64,000 bases of DNA from assembly GCF_016807805.1 (NCBI RefSeq), contig NZ_CP063362.1:1364001-1428000 (forward strand), read 5' to 3'. This DNA is from Xanthobacter dioxanivorans. Lineage in GTDB: Bacteria > Pseudomonadota > Alphaproteobacteria > Rhizobiales > Xanthobacteraceae. This document shows positions 8,465 through 20,100 of the stretch, piece after piece (position 1 is the first letter of the stretch; every line of letters starts with the position of its first letter). The notes under the pieces are model-generated. The model was not told the DNA's origin, ran no database searches, and saw only the letters and a list, made by a program, of their open reading frames with translations. Made by a program: the position numbers and the translations under genes.

Positions 8465-9785
8465 AGCTGTCCTTCAGCCAGCGTCCTACCCGACCGAAAT
8501 ATCCCGCGCTTTCGCCCACCACCGCCTGCCGGCGGCGGGGTTCGAAATGCTCGAGGCCCGCAACCTGTGGGTAAACCAGAAGCCCCGCCGTCACCGCGAA
8601 GGCCGTGCCGCGCGCGGCCTCCGGCAGGCGGGAAACACCCAGCGGGCGGCCGATGCGCACCTGCGGCCCGATGAACCGGGCCACGAGGTCCGCCAGCCCC
8701 TGCAATTGCGCCGCGCCGCCGGTGAGGACGATCCGCCGCCCGGCGTCCCCGGCATGGCCCGAGGCCTTGAGGCGATCGCGCAACAGCTCGACAATTTCCT
8801 CCGCCCGCGGGCGGACGATGGTGACGAGGCGTGACTTGGGCACCATGTGCGGCTGGTCGCGCGAATCACCCGACAAGGGCGGCACGGTCAGCATGTCGTG
8901 CTCGTCGGAGGAGACCGCCACCACGGCGCCGTGCAGCGCCTTCAGGCGCTCGGCGTCGGCAAGGCGCGCCGGCAGGCCGCGGGCCACGTCGTTGGTGATG
9001 TGCTGGCCGCCCAGGGCGACCCCGTCCACATAGACGCAGTGGCCGCCGGCGACGATGGAGAAGGTGGTGGTCCCCGCCCCCATGTCGATGAGGGTGACGC
9101 CCAGCTCCATCTCGTCGTCGGTGAGGGAGGAGAGCGCCGCCGCATAGGGGGCGGCCACCATGGCCTCGATGGAAAGATGGCAGCGCTCGACGCAGAGCAC
9201 CAGGTTCTTGAGCGCGGTGAGGTCGGCGGTGATCACGTGCATGTCGGCGCCGAGCTCGCGCCCGAGCATGCCGCACGGCTCGCCGATGCCGCGCCGACCA
9301 TCCAGGGAATAGCCCACCGGCAGCGCATGCATCACCGCCCGGCCGTCGCCCACGGCATAGGTGGACGCCGCCTCCAGCACGCGGCGGATGTCGAATTCCT
9401 CCACCGCCGGGGCGGTGAGGCGCACCGCGGCCTCGTAGTGCTGCGAGGCGAGACGCCCGCCGGACACGCCCACCACCACGGAGGCGATCTGCACGCCCGA
9501 GGCGCGCTCGGCCATGTCCACGGCCTGGCGGATGGCGAGCTCCGCCTTGGCCATGTCCACCACCACGCCGCCCTTGATGCCGTGGGCGCGGGTGTGGCCG
9601 ATGCCGAGCACGTCGATGGAATGGGTGCGCCGGGTCAGGACATCCGACGCCCCGCGCGGCTTGAGGCGCGCGATCGCGCACACCACCTTGCTGGTGCCGA
9701 TGTCGAGCACGCCGACGATGCCGCTCTTCTTGTGCGGCAACGGGCGCATCTTCGGCGCGAAGCCCTGGGCGAGCCTCTGCCTCAT
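8460..9785 (-). CDS. ftsA: Cell division actin-like ATPase FtsA
   Basis: Membrane tether for FtsZ filaments and recruiter of late divisome proteins. The 441 residues show the actin-fold phosphate loop GVLDIGTSKVVC, the SHS2-type insertion, LIDMGAGTTTFSIV, VLTGGAAQLQGL, and a C-terminal amphipathic tail ending GRVGRWLKDSF, which resembles the membrane-targeting helix. Its ATG overlaps the ftsQ stop as ATGA, giving translational coupling. Its own stop overlaps the CtrA-like box. Confidence 0.95.
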   Translation of the reverse strand: MRQRLAQGFAPKMRPLPHKKSGIVGVLDIGTSKVVCAIARLKPRGASDVLTRRTHSIDVLGIGHTRAHGIKGGVVVDMAKAELAIRQAVDMAERASGVQIASVVVGVSGGRLASQHYEAAVRLTAPAVEEFDIRRVLEAASTYAVGDGRAVMHALPVGYSLDGRRGIGEPCGMLGRELGADMHVITADLTALKNLVLCVERCHLSIEAMVAAPYAAALSSLTDDEMELGVTLIDMGAGTTTFSIVAGGHCVYVDGVALGGQHITNDVARGLPARLADAERLKALHGAVVAVSSDEHDMLTVPPLSGDSRDQPHMVPKSRLVTIVRPRAEEIVELLRDRLKASGHAGDAGRRIVLTGGAAQLQGLADLVARFIGPQVRIGRPLGVSRLPEAARGTAFAVTAGLLVYPQVAGLEHFEPRRRQAVVGESAGYFGRVGRWLKDSF

Positions 9786-10717
9786 GCGGGGCCTCCTTTC
9801 TTGGCCTTGGCGCGCGCCTTCAGCATCTGGGCACGGGCGTCGGCGGCAGCATCGGAGAGCCGCACCACCACCCGGTCGGGCAGGCGCAGGTCAACGATGG
9901 TGATGTCGCGGGTGAGCAGCTTCTTGTCGCGGTCGAGATCCATGAGGGTGGCGAGGGCCTCCTCCATCCCCGTTTCCGGCAGGCGCACGTCGATGCCGTT
10001 GCGCATCTTCAGCGTCCAGCGGCGCTCGGCGACGCGGATGGCGGCGCGCACGTTGTCACGCAGCGCCGGCAGGCGGGCCAGGGCATCCACGATGGGGCCG
10101 ACCTGCTTCTGCGCGCCCTCGCCCACCACGATGGGCAGCTGCACGTAGCGCGGATCGTCCGAATAGGGGGCGATGGGCGTGCCGTCGCGGGCGATCACCT
10201 TGATTTCCCCGTTGATCTGCCAGAGGGCGAAGGCCTGCCGCTCGGTGACCGCGATGTCGATGCGGTCGGGATAGAACTTGCGCACCGCCGCCGACTGGAT
10301 CCACGGCAGCTGCTCGAGCCGCGCGCGGGTCTCGTCGGCGTTCACGAACAGGATGGAGGTGGAGGCCTTGATGCCGGCCGCCTCGAGGAGTTCCGGCGGG
10401 GTCATGTGATCATGGCCGGAAATGTTCACTTCCTTGACCTTGAACCCGGCGATGTTGCCGGCGGCGTCGGCGACGTCGAGGACGATGCCCTTGGCCACCT
10501 CCACGTGCCCGCCGAGGACGACGCCGTAGACGGCAAAGCCGCCGACCACGGCGAGGGTGAGCAGGCTGGCGCTGCGCCGCCCGAGGCGGGAGGCGGCGAG
10601 GCGGACGGTGAGGCGGCGGAGCAGGAGGGCACTGCGGCTCGCCGGGCGCGAATCCATCACCAGGCGCTTGTGGCGGCCGGGCGGCGGCAGCGGGGTGGGG
10701 CGCTGTGACGGTCTCAT
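9782..10717 (-). CDS. ftsQ: Cell division protein FtsQ
   Basis: Bitopic inner-membrane scaffold of the divisome. I choose ATG at 10717 (311 residues) because an upstream in-frame start would run into ddl. A basic cytoplasmic segment with many Arg is followed by one membrane span at about residues 49-67. Next is a POTRA domain from KVKEVNISGHDHMTPPELL through LPWIQSAAVRKFYPD and the FtsQ domain with AFALWQINGEIKVIARDG. It lies 20 bases after ddl and overlaps ftsA by 4. Confidence 0.92.
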   Translation of the reverse strand: MRPSQRPTPLPPPGRHKRLVMDSRPASRSALLLRRLTVRLAASRLGRRSASLLTLAVVGGFAVYGVVLGGHVEVAKGIVLDVADAAGNIAGFKVKEVNISGHDHMTPPELLEAAGIKASTSILFVNADETRARLEQLPWIQSAAVRKFYPDRIDIAVTERQAFALWQINGEIKVIARDGTPIAPYSDDPRYVQLPIVVGEGAQKQVGPIVDALARLPALRDNVRAAIRVAERRWTLKMRNGIDVRLPETGMEEALATLMDLDRDKKLLTRDITIVDLRLPDRVVVRLSDAAADARAQMLKARAKAKKGGPA

Positions 10718-10737
10718 CCCCGCGCCGGGGCGGGGTC

Positions 10738-12732
<1,995 letters not shown>

Positions 12733-12889
12733 CACGCATCCGCCCGTGTCGATCACCGTGCGTTTTTCATAACGAGCGGGCGAGGGCAAGGGCCGGCCGC
12801 ATTTCGCGGACCCGGCCACCATGCCATCATGGTCGCTTCCGCTCGCCAGAGTTCGTTCTCCGCCTTCGTTCTTTTGGAGCTGCCCCGCC

Positions 12890-13576
12890 GTGAACGAAAA
12901 GACCAGCGAAACACCGCGCGACGACGCGCTGCCCCCCGACACCAAGCTCACCGCCACCAAGAAGCGCTGGGCCGAGGAAGGCCGCTTCCTGACCGGCCGC
13001 GTCGCCCGGTCGGACGCCCAGCGCCTGCCGCCCGGCCAGCACCTGGTGAAGGACTGGCCGGTGCTCGATCTCGGCCTCAGCCCCATGGTGACGCCGCAGC
13101 GCTTCCGCCTCGACGTGTCCGGCGCCGTGGAGACCGCCTTGTCCCTGAGCTGGGACGAGTTCCTCGCTTTGCCGCAGACGCGGAACGTCAGCGACATCCA
13201 TTGCGTGACCACCTGGTCGCGCTACGACAATGCGTTCGAGGGCGTCTCGACCCGCGACCTCATCGAGAGGGTGAAGCCGGCGCCGCACGCCGTGGCGGTG
13301 ATGCTGCATTCCTACGACGGCTATTCCACCAACCTGCTGCTGGAGGACTTCGCCGCCGAGGACGCCCTCATCGCCCATTCCTGGGAGGGGGCGCCGCTGA
13401 CCCGCGAGCATGGCGGGCCGGCACGCCTCGTGGTGCCGCACCTTTATTTCTGGAAGAGCGCCAAGTGGCTGAAGGGCATCGAGTTCATCGCCCGCGACAC
13501 CGCCGGTTTCTGGGAGGAGCGCGGCTATCACATGCGCGGCGACCCATGGGCCGAGCAGCGTTATTCGGACGACTGA
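12890..13576 (+). CDS. Sulfite oxidase-like molybdopterin oxidoreductase
   Basis: Cytoplasmic-type member of the Oxidored_molyb family. I choose the GTG at 12890 (228 residues, MNEKTSETP) because upstream codons show no family similarity. The putative Mo-ligating cysteine lies in [10 protein letters not shown]. Conserved segments are [58 protein letters not shown] and [14 protein letters not shown]. There is no signal peptide or haem domain, so it is not a classical sulfite oxidase or a Tat-exported MsrP. The substrate is unknown. It is convergent with the LysR gene. Confidence 0.8.
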   Translation: MNEKTSETPRDDALPPDTKLTATKKRWAEEGRFLTGRVARSDAQRLPPGQHLVKDWPVLDLGLSPMVTPQRFRLDVSGAVETALSLSWDEFLALPQTRNVSDIHCVTTWSRYDNAFEGVSTRDLIERVKPAPHAVAVMLHSYDGYSTNLLLEDFAAEDALIAHSWEGAPLTREHGGPARLVVPHLYFWKSAKWLKGIEFIARDTAGFWEERGYHMRGDPWAEQRYSDD

Positions 13577-13597
13577 GGCGCCGCCGGTCCGCCTGCC

Positions 13598-14517
13598 TCA
13601 CGCTGCCGCGCGCCGGACGAGCTCGGAGCGGGCGAACAGCTCGGCGACCCAATCCACGAACACGCGCAGCCGGTTGGAGAGGTGCCGGCTCGGCGGATAG
13701 ACCACGTGGATCGGCATCTCCCCGGCGTCCAGTCGGCGAGCACCGGGACGAGGGCGCCCGAGCGCAGGTGCTCCTCGATCTGGAACCGCGGCGCCTGCAT
13801 CACCCCGAGGCCGGCAAGCCCGGCGGCCAAATAGGCATTGCCGTCGTTGGAGGCGACGCGATAGCGGCCGGTCACCTCCACCACTTCCGTGCCGCGGACG
13901 AAGTCGAAGGGGTAGTAGCGCCCGGTCTGGGCGCTGAAATAGCGGATCATGAGGTGGCGGTCGTCGAAGTCCCGCGGATGAGCCGGCATGCCATGGCGGG
14001 CGATATAGGACGGCGCCGCCACGGCCATGAAATGCAGCTCGCCGATGCGCCGCGCCACGAGGTTCGGGTCGTGGATCTCGCCGACCCGGATCACGCAGTC
14101 CACATTCTCGCCCAGCAGGTCCACCGGCCGGTCGGTGCAGCCCACGTCGAGGGCGATGTCGGGATAGCGGGCGAGGAAGTCCGGCAGGGCCGGAATGAGC
14201 AGCCGCGTCGCCAGGGATGGTGAAAGATCGATGCGCAGCCGCCCGCGCGGCGCCGCCTGCGCCGAGGACAGGGAGCCGTCCAGCTCGTCGACGTCGTTGA
14301 GGATGGCGAGCGCCCGCTCGTAATAGGCCGCCCCGTCGGGGGTCACGGTGACACGCCGGGTGGTGCGGTTGAGCAGACGCGTGCGCAGATGCCCCTCTAG
14401 CGTCTGGATATGCTTGGTGAACGTCGCCTTGGGCATGTCCATCAGGTCGGCCGCCCGGGTGAAGCTTCCCGTCTCCACCACCCGGACGAACGCCCGCATT
14501 GCAGCAAGCTGGTCCAT
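13598..14517 (-). pseudogene. LysR-family transcriptional regulator, 3' frameshift
   Basis: N-terminal winged helix (FVRVVETGSFTRAADLMDMP, then TFTKHIQTLEGHL) and a LysR effector domain of the AaeR/DsdC-like group. In the observed frame the end is aberrant after LADWTPG. The next frame instead continues EMPIHVVYPPSRHLSNRLRV and stops at 13598, which is the normal family ending. One missing G near 13721-13724 (a GGGG run) explains it; the restored protein has 306 residues. It is divergent from the hydrolase-MFP-RND operon with a palindrome between, so it probably regulates that operon. Confidence 0.85.
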
Positions 14518-14546
14518 CGCCGTGCGCTCCATTGGTCGATCAGCGC

Positions 14547-14572
14547 TTATTGTTCACAAAGGTGAATAATAA
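14547..14572. promoter_or_regulatory. Operator-like inverted repeat between LysR gene and efflux operon
   Basis: TTATTGTTCAC (14547-14557) and GTGAATAATAA (14562-14572) pair at 10 of 11 positions around AAAG. The AT-rich dyad sits in the divergent intergenic region 30 bases from the LysR ATG. It contains a T-N11-A type arrangement typical of LysR sites. A second perfect palindrome ATAACGTTAT lies at 14611-14620. Confidence 0.55.
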
Positions 14573-14668
14573 TATCAATCCAGCAGGCTTTATCGGCAGC
14601 CTCATCGGCAATAACGTTATCGCACTGCACAAGGCTGCTCCGACCGCTCGGGGTTGAGGACGGATGAG

Positions 14669-15499
14669 ATGACTGCCACCTGGACTGCGATGCGCCTCGA
14701 GACGGAGACCGGCTCCCTGCCAGCCCGCCTCTATGGCGTCCGCCCGGACAAGGGATCGGCACCGCTCGTCTTCCACCTCCACGGTGGCGCGTTCACCGGC
14801 GGCACGCTGGAATGCGGCGCCTTCATCGCCGCTTTGCTGGCGGAGGCCGGGGCGGTGGTGGTGTCGGCCGACTATCCCCTGGCCTCGGACCATCCCTTTC
14901 CGTTCGCCCTCACGGCCGCGTTCGGCGCGCTCGCCACGCTCTACCGGCGGCGGGCCGAGTTCGCCGGACGGGGCGCGCCGCTCTATGTGGCGGGGGAGGA
15001 ATCGGGTGGCAACCTCGCCGCCGGCCTGGCCATGATGGCGCGTGACCAGCAAGCCCCCCACCTGTCCGGCCAGATTCTCGTCTCGCCCATGCTCGACCCC
15101 CGCCTCGCCACCGCCTCCATCCGGGAGGCGGAGGCCGGGGTCTGCGGCTGCAAGTGGGCGGATGGCTGGCAGAAGTATCTGGGCTCCCCCGAGAAGGCGG
15201 CCCACCCGTACGCCACGCCCCTCGCCTGCTCGCGCCTCCAGGGCCTGCCCCCGGCCCTCGTGGTGAGCGCGCAGGACTGCCCCATGCGCGACGAGAGCGC
15301 CCGCTATGCCCGCGCCCTCGAACAGGCGGACGTGCCGACCGAGTTCGACCTCCTGCCGGGTCCCACCCACTGGCCCGACGGCTTCGCAGCCGCGCCCGAG
15401 AAACCCGCCTCCTGGGGCGGCACCCTGCGCACCCTGTTTTCCCGCTTCTTCGAATCCACGCGGACGCGTCGGCGCACGCCCCACTCGTCCGTCCTCTGA
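14669..15499 (+). CDS. Alpha/beta hydrolase-fold protein with altered nucleophile elbow
   Basis: Resembles the hormone-sensitive-lipase group: oxyanion motif HLHGGAF, an SADYPLA strand, and DVPTEFDLLPGPTHWPDGF carrying the putative catalytic His. The nucleophile elbow, normally GDSAGGNLA, reads GEESGGNLA, so the Ser position is Glu and the nearest Ser is one residue later. It may be non-hydrolytic or use the shifted Ser. ATG 14669 gives 276 residues and follows GAGGACGG. First gene of an operon with MFP and RND genes, 27 bases upstream of the MFP. Confidence 0.75.
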   Translation: MTATWTAMRLETETGSLPARLYGVRPDKGSAPLVFHLHGGAFTGGTLECGAFIAALLAEAGAVVVSADYPLASDHPFPFALTAAFGALATLYRRRAEFAGRGAPLYVAGEESGGNLAAGLAMMARDQQAPHLSGQILVSPMLDPRLATASIREAEAGVCGCKWADGWQKYLGSPEKAAHPYATPLACSRLQGLPPALVVSAQDCPMRDESARYARALEQADVPTEFDLLPGPTHWPDGFAAAPEKPASWGGTLRTLFSRFFESTRTRRRTPHSSVL

Positions 15500-15526
15500 A
15501 CACCCGGACCTTCAGGACTGCCCCCC

Positions 15527-15571
15527 ATGAACTCCGAATCCATGAACTCCGAATCCACGAATTCCGAGCCC
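15527..15571 (+). repeat. 15-bp tandem repeat at the MFP start
   Basis: Two exact copies of ATGAACTCCGAATCC and a third degenerate copy. Both exact copies carry an in-frame ATG, so translation could start at 15527 or 15542. Confidence 0.8.
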
Positions 15572-16843
15572 GTCAACACCGCGCCGGCCGTTTCCACCCC
15601 CACCGATCGAGGCGCGGCCGAGCCCGGAACCACCAGGCGACCGGCGGCCGCCCGCATCCGCAACGGCCTGCTCCTCGGGAGCGTCGCCGTCGTGGCGGTT
15701 CTCGGCACCCTCTACGGCCTGCCGCAGGAGGGCGCCCACGCGGAGAAGGCCGCCGCCCCGGTGGTCCCCGCCGTTACCGTCGCGGTGGCGACGGTGGAGC
15801 AGCGCGACGCCCGCCTGTTCGACACCTTCTCCGGCCGCCTCGAGGCGGTGGAGCGGGTGGAGGTGCGCTCCCGCGTCGCCGGGGCCATCAAGGCCATCCA
15901 CTTCCGCGAAGGCGCGCTGGTGAAGGAAGGTGAGCTCCTCGTCTCCATCGATCCCGAGCCCTTCGAGGCCGAAGTGGACGAGGCCGAAGCCCAGGTGACC
16001 GCCGCCCAGGCCCGCGTCGAGCTCGCCCGCAACGAGCTGGAGCGCGGCGAGCGGCTGTTCAACACGCGCACCGTGTCCCAGCGCGACCTCGACGAGCGGG
16101 TGAACGGCCAGCGCGCCGCCGAGGCGAGCCTGCGCGCCGCCCAGGCCAAGCTCAACGCGGTGAAGCTCAACCTGAGCTACACACGGGTCCGCGCCCCGGT
16201 TTCCGGCCGGGTGGGCAAGTCCGAGATCACGGTGGGCAACCTTGTCGCCGCCGGCCCCGGCGCGCCGGTGCTGACCAGCCTGGTCTCGGTGGACCCCATC
16301 TATGCGAGCTTCAATGCCGACGAGGCGACCGTCGCCCGGGCCCTCGCCGGGCTCGGCGCCGGCGCCGATGTCTCCAACGAGCTGGACCGCATCCCGGTGC
16401 TCATGACCACGTCTGCCGGCAGCGCGCCGGTGGAGGGCCACATGCAGCTGGTGGACAACCAGGTGGACCCGCGCACCGGCACGGTCCGGGTGCGCGCCCG
16501 CTTCGCCAATCCCGACGGGCGCCTCCTGCCCGGCCAGTTCGCCCGCCTCGAAATGGGCCAGCCCAAGACAGAGCCCGCCTTGCTGGTGAGCGAGCGGGCG
16601 GTGGGCACCGACCAGGACAAGAAATTCGTCTTCGTGGTGGACGCGGCCAACAAGGCGGTGTGGCGCGAGGTGACCCTCGGCGCTCCGGTGGACGGGCTGC
16701 GGGTGGTGACCGGTGGCCTCACCGCCGGCGAGCGCGTCGTCGTCAACGGCCTGCACCGCGTGCGCCCCGGCGCCGTGGTGACGCCGGAGGCGGTGCCCAT
16801 GCGGGTGACGGACGCCACCGGGGCCATCGCCGCGCCCCACTGA
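15527..16843 (+). CDS. RND efflux periplasmic adaptor (membrane fusion protein)
   Basis: Links an inner-membrane RND pump to an outer-membrane channel. The 438 residues have an Asn/Ser/Glu-rich N-terminus containing a repeated MNSES. One membrane anchor (LLLGSVAVVAVLGTLYG) follows, then a barrel/lipoyl domain (VEVRSRVAGAIKAIHFREG), an alpha-helical hairpin (AEAQVTAAQARVELARNELE), the second lipoyl half with YTRVRAPVSGRVG, and a C-terminal beta barrel with VDPRTGTVRVRARFAN. It lies between the hydrolase and the RND gene. No outer-membrane channel gene is present nearby. Confidence 0.93.
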   Translation: MNSESMNSESTNSEPVNTAPAVSTPTDRGAAEPGTTRRPAAARIRNGLLLGSVAVVAVLGTLYGLPQEGAHAEKAAAPVVPAVTVAVATVEQRDARLFDTFSGRLEAVERVEVRSRVAGAIKAIHFREGALVKEGELLVSIDPEPFEAEVDEAEAQVTAAQARVELARNELERGERLFNTRTVSQRDLDERVNGQRAAEASLRAAQAKLNAVKLNLSYTRVRAPVSGRVGKSEITVGNLVAAGPGAPVLTSLVSVDPIYASFNADEATVARALAGLGAGADVSNELDRIPVLMTTSAGSAPVEGHMQLVDNQVDPRTGTVRVRARFANPDGRLLPGQFARLEMGQPKTEPALLVSERAVGTDQDKKFVFVVDAANKAVWREVTLGAPVDGLRVVTGGLTAGERVVVNGLHRVRPGAVVTPEAVPMRVTDATGAIAAPH

Positions 16844-17104
16844 TCTTCAGCGCGCCATCCCCGGCAAATCGGGAGCCCCCGAGGTCCGGGGTGGCGCGAT
16901 GACGACCCCAGATCGCCTCTTCCTCTGCCTTTTCGGCGGAGGCTGGGAGTGGGCTGCGCCGGGTGTCAACGCCCCCGGCACACGGCGCAGCCCCTTCCCC
17001 CTGTTCGCTCGCCGCCGCGCCCCGCGCGCCGAAGGCATGAGCGCGTGCGTGCCCGCGTCCTTCAGCAAATCCCGATCAACCGCCTCCAATGGGGGGAGGG
17101 TGCC

Positions 17105-20100
17105 ATGAACCTGTCCAAGTTCTTCATCGACCGTCCCATCTTCGCGGGCGTGCTGTCCGTCATGATCTTCCTCGCGGGCCTGATCGCCATGCGGGCCATG
17201 CCCATCTCCGAGTATCCGGAGGTGGTGCCTCCGCAGGTGGTGGTGCGCGCCACCTATCCCGGCGCCAACCCGAAGGTGATCGCGGAGACCGTCTCCACGC
17301 CGCTGGAGGAGGCCATCAACGGCGTCGAGGACATGCTCTACATGTCCAGCCAGGCCACCACCGACGGCATCATGACGCTGACCGTCACCTTCAAGCTCGG
17401 CACCGACCCGGACAAGGCGCAGCAGCTGGTGCAGAACCGCATCTCCCAGGCGGAGCCGCGCCTGCCGGAGGAGGTGCGGCGCCTCGGCGTGACCACGGTG
17501 AAGTCGTCGCCCGACCTCACCATGGTGGTGCACCTCATCTCGCCCAACAACCGCTACGACACCACCTACCTGCGCAATTACGCGGTGCTGAACGTGAAGG
17601 ACCGCCTCGCCCGCATCGAAGGGGTGGGGCAGGTGCAGCTGTTCGGCGCCGGCGACTATTCCATGCGCATCTGGCTCGACCCGCAGAAGGTGGCCGAGCA
17701 CGGCCTGTCCGCCGCCGACGTGGTGCGGGAAATCCAGGCGCAGAACGTGCAGGCGGCCGCCGGCGTGGTGGGCGCCTCCCCCGGCGCGCCCGGCCTCGAC
17801 CTTCAGCTCTCCATCAATGCCCAGGGCCGCCTCGCCACCGAGGAGGAGTTCGGCAACATCGTGGTGAAGAGCGGCTCGAACGGCGAGATCGTGCTGCTCA
17901 AGGACGTGGCGCGCATCGAGCTCGGGGCCTCCGAATACGCGCTGCGCTCGCTTTTGAACAACACCTCGGCGGTGGCCGTGCCGCTGTTCCAGGCGCCGGG
18001 CTCCAACGCCATCCGCATCGCCGACGAGGTGCGCCGGGTGATGGAGGAGGTCAAGGCCAACATGCCGGAAGGCGTGGACTATTCCATCGTCTACGACACC
18101 ACCCAGTTCGTCCGCGCCTCCATCGACGCGGTGGTGCACACGCTGCTGGAGGCGGTGGCGCTGGTGGTGCTGGTGGTGATCGTGTTCCTGCAGACCTGGC
18201 GGGCATCCATCATCCCGCTTCTGGCGGTGCCGGTCTCCATCGTCGGCACGTTCGCGGTGATGCACGTCTTCGGCTTCTCCATCAATGCGTTGACCCTGTT
18301 CGGGCTGGTGCTCGCCATCGGCATCGTGGTGGATGACGCCATCGTCGTGGTAGAGAATGTCGAGCGCAACATCGAGAACGGGCTCTCCCCGCGCGAGGCC
18401 ACCTACAAGGCCATGCAGGAGGTCTCCGGCCCCATCATCGCTATCGCCCTGGTGCTGATCGCGGTGTTCGTGCCGCTGGCCTTCATCACCGGGCTGACCG
18501 GCCAGTTCTACAAGCAGTTCGCCCTCACCATCGCCATCTCGACGGTGATCTCCGCCGTCAACTCGCTGACCCTGTCCCCGGCCCTCGCCGCCTTGCTGCT
18601 GAAGGGCCACGACGCGCCCAAGGACCGCCTGACCCGCATCATGGACCGCCTGTTCGGCTGGTTCTTCCGGGGCTTCAACAAGGCCTTCGTGCGCGGGTCG
18701 GACGCCTACGGCTCGGTGGTGAAGCGCGCCATCGCCCACAAGGCGATCATGCTGGGGCTCTACGTGATCCTCGTGGCCATGACCGTGGTGCTGTTCCGCG
18801 CCGTGCCGCCCGGTTTCGTGCCGGGGCAGGACAAGCAGTATCTCGTCGGCTTCGCCCAGCTGCCCGACGGCGCCACCCTCGACCGGACGGAAGAGGTGAT
18901 CCGCAAGATGAGCGACATCGCCCTGAAGGAGCCGGGCGTGAAGTCGGCCATCGCCTTCCCGGGCCTGTCCATCAACGGCTTCACCAACTCGTCCAACTCC
19001 GGCATCGTCTTCGTCGGCCTCGACGAGTTCGAGGCGCGGCGCGACCCCTCGCTGAACGGCAACGCCCTTGCCATGAAGCTGAACGGCAAGTTCGCCGCCA
19101 TTCCGGACGCCATGATCGCCATGTTCCCGCCGCCCCCGGTGCAGGGCCTCGGCACCATCGGCGGATTCAAGTTCCAGATCGAGGACCGGGCCGGCCTCGG
19201 CTACGAGGCCCTCGACCAAGCCACCAAGGCCTTCCTCGGCGCCGCCCGGCAGGCGCCGGAGCTGGCCGGCCTGTTCTCCTCCTACCAGGTGAACGTGCCG
19301 CAGCTGTTCGCCGACATCGACCGGGTGAAGGCGCGCCAGCTCGGCGTCGCCGTCACCGACGTGTTCGAGACCATGCAGATCTATCTCGGCTCGTCCTATG
19401 TGAACGACTTCAACAAGTTCGGCCGCACCTACACGGTGCGCGTCCAGGCCGACGCGCCGTTCCGGGCGCGGGCGGAGGACGTGGGCACGCTGAAGGTGCG
19501 CTCGCAGACCGGCGAGATGATCCCGCTGTCCGCCCTGCTCAAGGTGCGCTCGGCGGCGGGGCCGGAGCGGGCCATGCGCTATAACGGCTTCCTCTCGGCG
19601 GACGTGAACGGCGGCGCCGCCCCCGGCTTCTCCTCGGGCGAGGCCCAGGCGGCGGTGGAGCGCATCGCGAACGAGACCCTGCCCAAGGGCTTCTCCTTCG
19701 AATGGACCGAGCTGACCTACCAGGACATCCTCGCCGGCAACTCGGCGGTGTGGGTGTTCCCGCTGGCCATCTTCCTCGTCTTCCTGGTGCTGGCGGCGCA
19801 ATATGAGAGCCTGATGCTGCCGCTCGCCATCATCATGATCGTGCCGACGGGCCTGCTCGCCGCCATGACCGGGGTGTGGCTCGCCGGGGGCGACAACAAC
19901 GTGTTCACCCAGATCGGCCTCGTGGTGCTGGTGGGGCTCTCGGCCAAGAATGCCATCCTCATCGTCGAGTTCGCCCGTGAGCTGGAGTTCGCCGGCCGCA
20001 CGCCAGTCCAGGCCGCCATGGAGGCCAGCCGGCTGCGGCTGCGGCCCATCCTGATGACCTCCCTCGCCTTCATCATGGGCGTGGTGCCGCTGGTCAGCTC

